Shown here: one piece after another, positions 20,901 through 31,495 of the stretch
Layout: each line of letters starts with the position of its first letter
How positions within the stretch are numbered: position 1 is the stretch's first letter
DNA from: Enoplosus armatus
Taxonomy: Eukaryota; Chordata; Actinopteri; Centrarchiformes; Enoplosidae
DNA: 64,000 nucleotides
Reading direction: 5' to 3'
Assembly (NCBI RefSeq): GCF_043641665.1
Contig: NC_092201.1
Span: forward strand, 3,204,501-3,268,500
The notes under the pieces: model-generated
Seen by the model: only the letters and a program-made list of their open reading frames with translations
Told to the model about the DNA's origin: nothing
The model's database searches: none
Translations under genes and position numbers: made by a program

Positions 20901-22053
20901 ACAAAGCTGCTCCCTTCAGTCCAAGAGTCTGTCACACACTGTTGTGCAAGTGCTTACAGATCAATGTTTAGGTGAATAAATAAGACTGAAGGGTGTTTTT
21001 ATTGGACGTGTTAAATGTAAAGGATTTCCTCTGGAGTTTGGTTCTTTGTTCCCTACTATCAGAATTAAAAGAAGGTGAGGAGAAGCAGAAAAATCTACAT
21101 TATGACAATATCCTCCACATAGTAATCCAGAAATGTATGCTTTCACTGAGACGGATCATTAAATCAAAAGGTTATTAATCTACAATGGACATCCACTATG
21201 TCCATTGTTTTCCCCATTGTCTGTGTCTTGTTTGTAGTTTTTAGCGCGCTATAATCAGCTTTGCTAGTTGTGCAATTCAGCTTGACACATCTGATGTCTT
21301 TGGAAACAGTGGGATGCGGACTAGAGGTTTGCAGAGTTCAGCGGGGTTGAAGAGGTTTATGTGCTGGCTGCTGGTGGAGAGGAAGGGGGGGGGGCATGAG
21401 AAATGATCCACACAGATTGTCCCCCAGAGGCCCAAAACCAGCACATAAAAAAATGATTTACTTTATCAGATGAAAGAAAGGGAGACCTCTGTGTTGCCAA
21501 GACAAGCGGACAAAGCTCTGCAGTGAAACAGCAGAACAGTGTCCCACGCATATCCATCATCCAAAACAGAGCTTTTTCAGATGCAACCTGGCACCTTGCA
21601 GTATGTAAGTAAGCGTACACCAAACTCTATTCCAAAATATGTACGTTTTATTCTTTCTTGGAACCTGCATATTTCATCAATCAGAATATATTTTACAAAT
21701 CCTTAGGTATTGAAGTTGATGATCAGGAAGCAGGTCAAATTAAAACTTTATCAGCCGCCCACAGTTACAGATTCTGATAACGTAATCTAAACATAACACT
21801 TGAACCGGCTGTTGACGTTTTGTTTTGTTTTTTCAATAAGAGCTGCTTAAAGCATTTGATTGATGACGAAAAGAAGTTTGGCCTTTAACGATACAAAATA
21901 TATATTTTATGTGTTTTTATTACAACTCCGCAGCTTTTGCAGCAAGAGTTGACGGATTTCTGAACACAGTTTGGCGACGCAGAAAGAACCGCCATACTTC
22001 CGGCGTTCGCAGAGGTGTGACTTTGAAATGATTAAAGGGTCAAAAACTTACAT
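16843..22053 (-). CDS. apmap-like: adipocyte plasma membrane-associated protein-like (strictosidine-synthase-like beta-propeller), complete, 9 exons
   Basis: APMAP-family proteins are single-pass type II membrane proteins whose extracellular part is a six-bladed strictosidine-synthase/gluconolactonase-type beta-propeller; human APMAP is reported to have arylesterase activity. Coding exons (5' to 3'): 22053-22052, 20461-20372, 20127-20006, 19701-19600, 19175-19023, 18934-18819, 18075-17915, 17823-17628, 17052-16843; 1152 nt, 383 residues (human APMAP 416). Residues 5-22 form a membrane anchor (LLAALLAVAVGLYLL), followed by SPIDPKP. Family motifs: GPESF, GNVYTGTVDGKL, CGRPHGVR, IYFTDSSSRWGRR, GRLLSYDPETG, MPNGIALSPDE, GYPDNIRLS, PRYALVLEL, LHDPEG and YLGS near the C-terminus. 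The cytoplasmic N-terminus is almost absent compared with APMAP, so this is a paralog rather than apmap itself. The start codon is split, AT|G, across intron 1. Confidence 0.91.
17628..17823 (-). CDS. apmap-like: APMAP-like exon 8
   Basis: Residues 249-314; YWLKGPKAGTKEILLDNM, GYPDNIRLSDRGTFLVG, ending FLAK at a GTGAGC donor. The first base completes a split Arg codon. Confidence 0.93.
17867..17912 (+). repeat. (GT)n microsatellite at the APMAP-like exon 7 donor
   Basis: Forty-six bases; in transcript sense a CA array beginning at intron position 3. Other tracts in this gene: 17270-17303 and 18992-19016. Confidence 0.95.
17915..18075 (-). CDS. apmap-like: APMAP-like exon 7
   Basis: Residues 196-248 plus two bases; VIELNSLGRLLSYDPETG, LYMPNGIALSPDEHFLLLAE, TSIGRVL. 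The donor GTACAC opens directly into a 46-base CA repeat (sense). Confidence 0.93.
18076..18818 (-). other. APMAP-like intron 6
   Basis: 743 bases. Repeated words of the type TAGTTCAGCTTAGTT (18119-18133, 18344-18358) give it a loosely repetitive first half; no exon or RNA gene seen. Confidence 0.6.
18819..18934 (-). CDS. apmap-like: APMAP-like exon 6
   Basis: Residues 157-195; ADGVPFAFLNGLEISSQTG, IYFTDSSSRWGRRHVKLE. No ATG-initiated open frame of length, so it is found only by homology and splice signals; phase 2 start, phase 0 end. Confidence 0.9.
19023..19175 (-). CDS. apmap-like: APMAP-like exon 5
   Basis: Residues 106-156 plus one base; SSTDYEPVCGRPHGVRLDRR, then ADSYFGLHSVDPKTGEKTLL. 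GT tract (sense) 6 bases inside intron 5. Confidence 0.92.
19600..19701 (-). CDS. apmap-like: APMAP-like exon 4
   Basis: Residues 72-105 plus one base; NVYTGTVDGKLWRIGPDDSL to NLPEC. Donor GTTCGT is weak. Confidence 0.9.
20006..20127 (-). CDS. apmap-like: APMAP-like exon 3
   Basis: Residues 31-71 plus one base; LKGPPPALEGPLAVNTRLQK, GRRLFTGKLHGPESFTADEE. Aligns with human region ending LVGPESIAHIGD. Confidence 0.92.
20372..20461 (-). CDS. apmap-like: APMAP-like exon 2 (membrane anchor)
   Basis: Third base of the start codon, then LDKRSLLAALLAVAVGLYLL and PSPIDPKPH; two bases carry over to exon 3 at a GTGAGT donor. Confidence 0.9.
20462..22051 (-). other. APMAP-like intron 1
   Basis: No exon recognised. 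Contains a perfect 11-base inverted repeat at 21182-21208 (ACAATGGACAT, 5-base loop, ATGTCCATTGT) and, near the 5' end, a CpG-bearing ETS/YY1-like motif at about 21986-22000. Confidence 0.6.
21986..22000 (-). promoter_or_regulatory. ETS plus YY1-like composite motif
   Basis: Minus-strand CCGGAAGT immediately followed by ATGGCGG: an ETS-core site fused to a YY1-like site, in the transcribed orientation and about 55 bases inside intron 1. Such motifs sit close to the start site of many housekeeping promoters, which supports transcription starting nearby on the minus strand. Confidence 0.45.
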
Positions 22054-22110
22054 GGTTGAGTTCTGGGTCCGCGTCTCTTCTTCCTGCAGGATCCAACAGG
22101 TCTGAGTGAA
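22052..22110 (-). other. apmap-like: APMAP-like exon 1: 5' UTR plus first two bases of the start codon
   Basis: The exon ends ...CTCAACCAT at 22052 before a GTAAGT donor. Joined to exon 2 (which starts G-TTG-GAT) it creates ACC-ATG-TTG, with A at -3. Other frames across this junction run into a stop at once (GTT-GGA-TAA). The 5' end near 22110 is only a guess. An alternative first exon elsewhere in 20.5-28 kb cannot be excluded. Confidence 0.6.
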
Positions 22111-22254
22111 GGGAGCAATGGATGAGTGCGGGGCAGACAGCAGTGTCAACACACCTGAGCGCACTAGAGCATCCGGCAAGGACCTTCAAAATAAAAGCAT
22201 TTCCAGTCCATTCGTGCCTCTGTATTTTCAGACTTCTGGAGTGGCTACAGGTGA

Positions 22255-22660
22255 GAGATTTACCATAAGTAAATACATTTACTACTGCTATTACTTTACT
22301 TGAGCACATCCATTTTACCTTGACTACATTACTGAGAGAATCTACTTTACTAAAAGTAAGATCAGCATTGTGCAAGGTGGGACTGAAATATTTCAGTGGT
22401 ACTTGTATGAACGAAAAGATCTTCAAGGTTTCCCCAGGGGTCTTCTTGAGTAAAAGTATCAATACTATGATGTACAAATACTCTGTTTCAAGTAAAACTC
22501 CTGAATTTACTCCTTACTTAAGTAAAAATACAAACGTATTAGCATCAAAATACACTTGGAAGTACCAAAACTAGTCGCTGTGCAGAATGGTTCATTTCAG
22601 AATCACATATATTATATTATTGGATTATAATTAGTGGTGCATTGATGTCTGATGATTAAT
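22255..22660 (+). mobile_element. nonautonomous hAT-like element remnant, family C
   Basis: Dense TACTTAAGTAAAAATAC, ATTAGCATCAAAATACACTT and CAGAATGGTTCATTTCAGAAT words. The reverse complement of the last part occurs at 61880-61905, and the TACTTAAGTA part at 30.0, 34.3 and 62.8 kb. I recognise the consensus as a common teleost hAT-type nonautonomous element. No target-site duplication was established. Confidence 0.6.
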
Positions 22661-23129
22661 CATTGTTTAATTAAATCAATTAAATTACCAAAATCAAACA
22701 AAGTGACACACAGTGAAACTCTTTGGGGGAGACTTTTTCATTTTGTAATTCAGATTTTTCAAAAACCTCTTCCACAAACATGAAATAGAACTGAAATATA
22801 AGCGAGACACTGAGCTTTTACTCTGAAGGCAGTGCTGACAGGCTCCGTTGTGTAACTTTACATGAGACAGAGTTTAGTGTTCTTGTGAAAGACAGGGGGA
22901 GGGGGGGGTTCCCACTTGTCTGTGAGGTAAAACTTGAGTTGGGGTCAAACAGAGGACAAGAGGAGGAGCTGCTCCACACTACAGTCCTGCCAAAACTGCA
23001 GAAATCCAACACGACAGGCTAAAAAAAGCATATTTTTATTTGATGAATAATCTTCACATCCCTAATTGTCTTTTGTCAAATGTACCTGTAGATCTAGTAA
23101 AAGTTTTTGAACTGTTAATCCAGTAAAAA

Positions 23130-23450
23130 TACTTGGAACTGCAGTTAAATGTTTATTATTTTAATTATCTAAATTTGGTCTATAAAATGTCTGAAAATAG
23201 AAAAATGCTCATAACAATTTCCCAGAGTTCAACGTTGTGTCTTCAAATATCTTGTTTTGTTTGATATTCTTTAAAGATGTTCAGTTTATAATGATATAAA
23301 ACTAAGAAAAGTAGCAAATTCTCACGTATGAGAAGCTGGAACCAGTTAAGTTTTTGGTATTTTTGCTTTGAAAATGGCTTAAACAAGAAATTATCTATAG
23401 TTTCCTATTCAATTTTCTTTCAATCGATTAAAAAACAGACTAATCTTTCA
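23130..23450 (+). repeat. interspersed repeat, family A
   Basis: TCTATAAAATGTCTGAAAATAG, CTCATAACAATTTCCCAGAG, TTCAAATATCTTGTTTTGT and ATCGATTAAAAAACAGACTAATC in family order, degenerate. Confidence 0.6.
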
Positions 23451-26400
23451 GTTCTTGTCAAATATATAAAACAATAGATAAAGCAATTTGCAAAATAATC
23501 CCACTTCAACCTCAAATAACCTAATTAAATCAAAATGAGTAGAAAAGTCGCAAAATCTGAGATAAAACACATGAAACCCTTTTTTGTTTTAATTTCACCT
23601 TTAATAGATGCGGCCCGCCTTGTGTGAGGAAAGGCCACGTTTGGTAACGATTCAAAGAGAAAACGACAAAAATGAACCTGCCTCAGTTAAGTGTTCGCCT
23701 GCAGAGATCTGATGAAGACCCTCCGTCTGTCCTGCAGGTTTGTTTTTCTGTCTGCAGCTGTCAAACTTCAGAAAGGCACTGCTGAGGTCCGAGCTTTCAG
23801 ACCTGAGCTCAAAGGCCAAAGTTCAGCTAAATCTTTCACTAAAATATGACTTCTATTGACTTTCATCTTGAAGAGACAGATTAGTGACTGAAATGAGAGG
23901 ATTTATCATTATAAAGCTTCTCATCATCCTTACTTTGATTCTAAAAGACGTCAGTAATTTGGGATTTTGCAGCTCAGGTCTGAAATTAAAACCTTTTTTT
24001 TTTTTTCCATCAAGTGTAGAGCAACAGAGTGAACTTTGTTTTTTGAGCTCCGATGCTTGCGGGGAGCTCATCATGTGAGATAAACCTGATGATGTTCACT
24101 ATAGTCAGTCCCTGCGTACAACAAAAACAGCATAATTGGAAAACTTAATATCAATAAATTGGCGGAAGAGCTACACACAGATCTTTGGCATTTAACATTA
24201 CGGTTTCTGGCTGTTCAAACTAGACACACAGGTTGCACAAAACTGAAGAAAAACAATCTTAAGAGCCTAAAAGCTGATCTGAATCTGAATATTTTATAAT
24301 ATAACATAAATTGCTATTTCTAAAGGTCAAGAATGAACCTTAAAGCCAATCATTTGCACGCTCTAAGACTCTGATTGAACAGCCTTAAAACAAGAATACA
24401 TACCAGGTATCATATATCAACTCTTCATTCATTAAACACTACTGGCCCAAAAGCTTTTCATAACAGAAACATTGATCAACAAGCCTAATTTATACGACTG
24501 GCAGATCTGACAGCATTTGAAAAGTAGTATTTGTGTTCATCCATCTTCTCAGCGTTTTCACTCCAAAAATTATTTTCCAAATGCCGCCTGATGTGCTGTT
24601 TTATCTACGATAACGCTTGCTTTAATGTTTAACAGCCCAGTAGTGTTTACAGTAAGCATGTATGTATGTATACAAAGAGACAAACAGGAACACATGCGAG
24701 AGTCGAGATTCAACCAAACGCTTCACAGTCTACAGCTAATCATACGGAAGCTCGTTGAGACAAAAAATAAAATGAGCTTAAAATGAAACTAACTTCTGTC
24801 ACACTGTACTTACATTTGTTTAAAAAATAAAAAAAACAAGAAAAACGTACAATTATGAGTGGAGCTTAACAAGATCTTTCAAAATAAGAGTATAGTGTAT
24901 TAGATGTTAAGATAAAGTACAGAGTGTGATGGCGGTAGTTTGCAGATTAAACAGGAGAAAAAAAGAAAAATCTATAAACCCGTCTTCCCTGAATTCAAAG
25001 TTAAAGTGCCCAAAAAAAAAAATTAATTGATACGACTAGTCTGGTATGATGTTTTTTAACAGCTAAAGTTGTTTATGAGATGCACAAACAAACAACAACA
25101 TGGCTTTAAGATTAATTAACTGTTTCCATGCAGACTTTCGCATCATTTTAAATTATATCATAAGGAAGCAAAAAAAAGCCAAAATAGTTTGAACTTTATA
25201 AGCAACTGAATATCCACTAGTTAATTTCAAGTTTTAACTTAAATTTTTTTTATCCTCAATTCTGGATTTTACCAGTTTGAGCAACTTGATTTTATTATTA
25301 TTTTATTTTATTTTTAAAATCTGAAAATGACCAGTCTTATCTATTATTGCACTTCCATAACATTTAGGTACTTGTGACAGATTAAAAAAGTAATGAATTT
25401 TAAAAAATGGTCCCTAATACTGGTCAAGCTCCGAAAACGCTGGATCCTACATTTCCCATAATGCAAGTCGATGATATCTTCCATTAAACACTCCCTAAAT
25501 ATCCACTTCCTTCAAACTCCACATGGAGGCTTTCCGTTAAAAAGTTTGTCCAACCCTGATAACATCAATATGACATCATTATTTCTCCTCAAGACAAGTT
25601 AACTGAGTTTTTTCAGTTGCTTTTAAGATTCAAATCCTTATGGCCTTTTTTTTGGCTTCCATAGATTTAACCCAGTGTTTGATAGTAGAATAAACTAGGG
25701 TTAAAACCCCTTTAAATAAATCTCTAAACTATATATGTTTTTCCCTCCAGTAGGAAGAGGCCTCTAATATATTTTTGCTCCAGGCAACACCACAAAAATA
25801 TCTTTGGTTGTAACAAAAATTAAAATAAATCTATAAAATAGTTTGACACAGAAATGAGAGAATAGTTGCAGTATCTGTCCACTGGATGGCGATGTTGCAC
25901 AACAATTTTCTACAGAAAAGCACCGTCAGTTTGACTTCATTCAGTACCTGCAGCTCAAACAATGAGGCTTTTTACATCTTTTTTTAATGACTTGCGACAC
26001 ATTTTAATAGTCCGATTTGTAGTTTTTTTCGTCCGAATGATTGTCTTTGGGATTTATCTCAACTTGTTTGTCTGTTTCCTCAAATATCTGAAAAACTGCT
26101 GATTCAAAAAGCAAAAAAAAAAACAAGGATTTTTTTCTACTAAACAACACTGAAAACAAGCCTCTTTGGTCTCTAAGCCATAATTGGTACATTACATATA
26201 CTTAAGAAGACATTGCATATATATTTAAGGCAGCTATTTACTTGCAACACCATCAAAAGGCCTCATGAACCCTAACTGAACAAAAATACCTTTTACCTTC
26301 TTTTACATTTGCTAATGCGTATCTTTCGTTCATTTTATGTCTTTCCATCCTTTATTTTATCCTCTTCTCTGTGCTATCGTCCTTGTTTCCCTCTTTAATA

Positions 26401-27244
26401 TTTTTCCCTTTTATCCACCAGGGGGAAAAAAAGCCGACACCCGTGCTGACAAGGAGGTCAAGGCTGCGCTTTTCAACTTGAGATAAGAGCACAAAAACAC
26501 AGCGTTTTAAATGAATGCCTGAAGACAGACAGGACAGCGGCACAATGCGGCCATTCTTCCTCCCCTGTTCTCTGCAGCTATCAGCACTCACAGACCTCCT
26601 TTCCTCTCAGCTGTGGATTATAGGAGCTTTTATAAATGCAAAAAGTGAACAAGCAGTTAATCACATCATGACTTGTGGTTTTGAGGAAAATCAAGTCATT
26701 GTCCTCAAGGTTATAGTCACGCTGCTTTTACGACATACACGTACTGCTCCTCCGGCCATTTCAAAAACAAAAATGTATCTTCTGTCTTTGACTTTCCTTC
26801 ATCCATCTAATGTTTCTCTTCTACTTCCTCCAAACTGCTCAGTCAACTTCCAGAAACCAGTCAAATCTCACTCTCACTTCCTGCTCTGACCGCACAAGGT
26901 CAAAGGTCAGGGGTCACGTCTATACACAAAACTACGTCAGGTCATGTTTCGTCAAACTCAGCTGGTGGAGTGAAAATGCAAACAAAGGCTTTAAATCCAA
27001 CCAGTTCGTCGTCATCATCATCATCCTCACTCGTCGTCACTTGCCATAACAAACAAGCTTCTATTTGACTCCATTATTGTAGTCTTTCGGTAGGAACCTC
27101 TCTTCCTCTTTGATTATGCGTCACGTAGAGTTTGTGTCTGTTTTCAGTCACATTAAACCTGAAATTCACCTGTTCTTATTTCACTGTACCTTCGTCTACA
27201 ACATTCAGTTTCACGCCAATTCTCTGTGGAGTCTGAAGTGTGCC

Positions 27245-27245
<1 letters not shown>

Positions 27246-27276
<31 letters not shown>
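27246..27276 (+). repeat. (AAT)n microsatellite
   Basis: About ten uninterrupted AAT units in the rassf3 3' flank. Confidence 0.95.
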
Positions 27277-27278
<2 letters not shown>

Positions 27279-28667
27279 GATACAAATTGATTGCCATTAT
27301 TAATTGAATAATTCAATTGTCAATATAAGTATGCATTAAAAACAGAAGATATAATGTAAATAAATATAAAATATATTTTTTAAACTTATTTTTAGATTTT
27401 AATTTAATTGGAAGTTAAGGGATTTGTCACATTTTGCTGCTCATTTGCTTTGATCATTGAATTTGCCAATTAATATATCTATTAGTTTTAACCATTAGCT
27501 CATTATTTATAATGGAATTGCTAAATGATGTAAATGTAATTAATCAATTGTTTTTTAAATGTATCAGTTTTTATGTGTTGCCCCTGGTGACTGTTATTTT
27601 ATGATTATTTTGCCATCTTTATCTTCCATCAAAAACAAGTAAAAATAATGAAAAACTATACGAAAATTGAAATAAATGTATCAGTTTAGACTATAATTAA
27701 AAGTCTCCAATTTCTCCTTTGGCACACTCGAGACTCCGTACCTGCATCCAGGCTACTTGTTCCTTTCTCACTCACTCACTTCAATATATTTATCGACTTT
27801 CAGGGTAATTCAAGCTAAACGCCACAATGGTCAAGACGTCTTTACTGCCAGGGTGCTCTCTAAGTTTTCTTGTGTTCCTGTCCTGTGTTTGTATATGTAG
27901 CTACAGTTTGAGAGGTGGTTCTTGATCCACATCCAGGGGTCTGATGTTCATGACCTCTAGTAGCAGTCTGGATAAACTATTCTCCTTGTCTGTGTCAACA
28001 ACCGGATTGGTGCTCCGCCTCTATAAAATAAACTAAAATAAGACTTTTTTTTTTGTTAAAAAAACAAAACAAAACTAAATAAAACGATAAACCGCTTCAC
28101 CCATATAAATTAAGAAAAAAAATATGTACAGACCTTTGAAACAAACAAATTAAATAAAACTCTAACTCAACATATGGCCTTGAGTCTTTCACAAGTTTAA
28201 AGGATAAAAAAAAAGGGGGGGGGGACGAAGAGGAATCAGATAAACTGCATAAATTATGTGACAGCAGGACAGAGTGAGAGAAGAAGAAGATGAAGAGAGG
28301 GATGGACGGAGAGAGGGCGAGAGGGTGAATGAATATGGCACGATTAAGTGAATCTTTGGTGTGAGCAGGCAGCAGTTTAAAGTCTTTGATCCGGGCTGAA
28401 TCAAACTCCAGCAGCGTCCGTCCGATTGTCCGTTCATCCCTTTATCACTTGTCCTTCGCTCGCTGTCTCTCAGTTTATTTCCTGTCCTCTTGTCGTGTTT
28501 ATATCATCCCTCTTTCTGTCTGTATCATCCCTTCTTCCAGGGGGATCCTCTCTTCTCACTCTGCCTTCACATCCCTCTCTCTCCATCAAAATTTACACTA
28601 TCTAAAAAACAATCGCCTCCTCCGTCCCTCTAGGGGGCAGTAGTCCTGTTTCATGGAGGTTAATCCT

Positions 28668-28817
28668 CTAAGAAGGCCCTCTGACCTCCCTCAACGCCTC
28701 CTGCAGTCTCTGGCGGTAGGCCTCGTAGCGGCGAATCACCGCCTCCTTCTGCTCATCCTCCTCCTTGTCGAGGATCCGCAGGAAGTTACGCAGCTCGGGG
28801 ATGGAGAACGCATCCCA
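28668..28817 (-). CDS. rassf3: rassf3 exon 6 (SARAH domain, terminal)
   Basis: Residues 198-246 and TAG stop; WDAFSIPELRNFLRILDKEE, then RRYEAYRQRLQEALREV. Acceptor TTTTCAG. Confidence 0.95.
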   Translation of the reverse strand, partial: WDAFSIPELRNFLRILDKEEDEQKEAVIRRYEAYRQRLQEALREVRGPS

Positions 28818-29876
28818 CTGAAAACAGGAGCAAGCAAACAAACTTTATTTATACAGCACATTATTTACAGTATGTTGTTTGTTTTGGATGATGAAGGATT
28901 GTCACTTGGATGTGGACTTTCCGTCTCTTTTTATTGTTATTATTTTTTTAAATTATGATGACGAGACAAATAATAGTTGTTGTTATTATCATATTTATCA
29001 TGTTGTTAGGTTACTATTTTTTTTACTAACATATAGATGAGACAAAGGAGGAAAAAGTTGGAGGAAGAAGAAAAAAGAAAGATGGATGAAGAGAAGGTGG
29101 AAGTAAGAAGAAAAGGAAGATTACAGAAAATTAAAAGAACACAAAGAGGAACAATGGAAAAGGTATGGAAGCCCGATTCTGCCAGTACAAGAAAAAACAT
29201 TAAAAGTTAGTCATTATAAAAATAAAAATGCTCATGGTTATTTTTATCACCATCTCATAATTTAAGTTTTACTTAAGAAGTAAAAGTTGAGACATTTTAT
29301 GTCAGAATTCAAATTTGGACTTAATAATTTTTATGTAATCCTGAGTAACCTTTCATCTTTTTTTTTTCTTGTACTGGCAGAATTGGGCTTCCATAAAAGG
29401 GAGCAGAGAAGGAGTAAAAGGGGGAAGAAAGGAAAGGAGAAAGAGGAGAAGGAGGAACGAGAGAGGAGCAACAGATTGAGGAAGAGACTGTAAGAGGTGG
29501 GGGGGGAGAAAGCGAAGACGAGGAGGACGAAGAAAAGGAAGAGGATAAGTGAGCACAGAAGAGGAAGAGGACGATGAGGAGAAGAAAAAGTGAATAACAG
29601 GAGTAAATATTTAACTAGAGAGAGAGAGAGAGGTGTGTTACCATGACTTCTCCAGTCTGCTGTTCTCTCAGTACGAAGCTGAGTGTGTCGGTGTCGGGTC
29701 CCGCCACCAGACGAAGAAACAACGGCTGCTCGCCATCCGCCAGCTTACACACATACACTGCAGGACACACACACACACACACACAGATTAATTTAGTCAG
29801 TGCAGTATGTGCGTTCCTTCAAGCCACATACATGCAGGCAGCACTGCGGTCGCTGCAGTTAAAGTTTGCAGTGTGT

Positions 29877-29916
<40 letters not shown>

Positions 29917-31320
29917 ATATAAACAGGGATGGCAGAAGATGAAAGGATGGGTGCGGCACATTAACGACCACAGTAATTTACAAAAACAGAGACAGAAAGA
30001 GAGGTCCATGCTGTTAGACTGAACTGTGGACAAACGTAACTAAGTACTTTTACTCAAATACTGTACTTAAGTACAAATTTAATTGAAATTAAAATTATAC
30101 TTCTACTCCACTACACCTCAGACGCAAATATTGGACTTTTTTTAACTTTTACTCCACTACATTTGTCTGACAGTTTTAGTTGCTATTTAAAACCCTCCTT
30201 GGATCTGCTGGAAAATGCATCGTCACAAAGCTGAAAACATCAGCGTCGCTATAAACGTATAATGATCTTGTAGAATACGATGAATTGCTGTAGATTAAAC
30301 TACCCAACAGTATATAAAGTAGTTCAAATTAGCTCAACGTCACACTGAAAAACCAGAAAAAGAGATAAATATAAAAATAAATATTAAAAAGGGATAGTTT
30401 GACCTTTTTGGGAAATACATTACTTGCTTTGTTGCCAAAAGTAAGATAAGAAGATCAATAACCCCTCAGCCTGCAGCCAGCTTAGCTTAGCGTAAACACT
30501 GGGAACTGGGAGTCCAGCAAATAACCCCCCCCCCCTTAAAATACTTGTTATATACATGTTGTTTTCTCTACTTTTGATTTTTTGTATTTACACACATTTT
30601 AAAGCCTGGGCTACTGTACTCTCAAAGGGTTCTTAGAACAAACAGTGCGTATTTATTTTATTTTATTTTCTTTCAGGTTGACATCCAGCCTCAACTGGAG
30701 TCACTTTGTCTCATCCTGAAACCGAAGGTCACAGACATTTCTACATTTCCTCACCACAGTTCAGCCAACACTTCCAACAAGTTTCTTTCAACAACTTGAA
30801 TGATGAAAGCTTCAGCCAACTATTGTCTGGACAGTTTATATATGAGCTCATGTACGTATGAAGTCTACATACAGTAAATCTGCTGTCGGACTTGTGTCTA
30901 GACGCTGTCTTTTATTAGCAGGCCGAGTCTCACTGTATGTCTACAGTAATGAGGCAAAACCAGACCAGGGGCTTATATGTCAGCAGCAACATGAAGGGAG
31001 GAAAACACCCAAAATCCCTATAAAAGTTTGGGGGCAAAATGTTTCACAGACTTCAAAACAAGACATAAAAACAAGTCACACAAATTCAATAAATTCACAA
31101 GTGAGTTTACGTCATGTTTTATAGTATAAAGCCCATAAACGTATTGTTTTTCCTTTCTTGGAGGCGCTAAAGAGACTGAAAGATAATATCGGAGACCCAA
31201 CGACCCGGCAACAGCTGTCTGTGTGTGTGTGTGTGTTTCTGGGTATTCCTGGTGGTGAGCTGTTGATAGTGGGGAGAGCCCAGTGGCATCCAATAACCAG
31301 CAACATGAGGGCGAGGCACA

Positions 31321-31370
<50 letters not shown>

Positions 31371-31455
31371 CACACAAAGATATGTCAGTGCCATAGCATC
31401 TCATACCAAGTTTGGCATGAGTGGCATGAAACACTGTCTCCAGCCCTTTAACTGT

Positions 31456-31495
<40 letters not shown>

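Larger units (their letters stand above)
22661..28667 (-). other. rassf3 3' UTR and 3' flank; no other gene found
   Basis: Six kilobases between the APMAP-like 5' end and the rassf3 stop codon, both genes on the minus strand. AT-rich; open frames here (for example 26515-26889 plus, 28189-28437 minus) show no homology I recognise. Part of it must be the rassf3 3' UTR, but several minus-strand AATAAA words (for example plus-strand TTTATT at 26351) make its end undecidable by eye. Includes an AAT microsatellite and a G-run near 28209-28221. Confidence 0.55.

Noticed and set aside
22040..22477. 145-codon minus-strand frame ending ...DLLDPAGRRDADPELNH
   Set aside because: It overlaps the inferred APMAP-like exon 1, but spliced in its own phase it meets a stop immediately in exon 2, so it is the shadow of the 5' UTR.
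31018..31488. 156-codon minus-strand frame in rassf3 intron 4
   Set aside because: Mostly CVCVCV encoded by CA repeats; stops in the rest and no homology.
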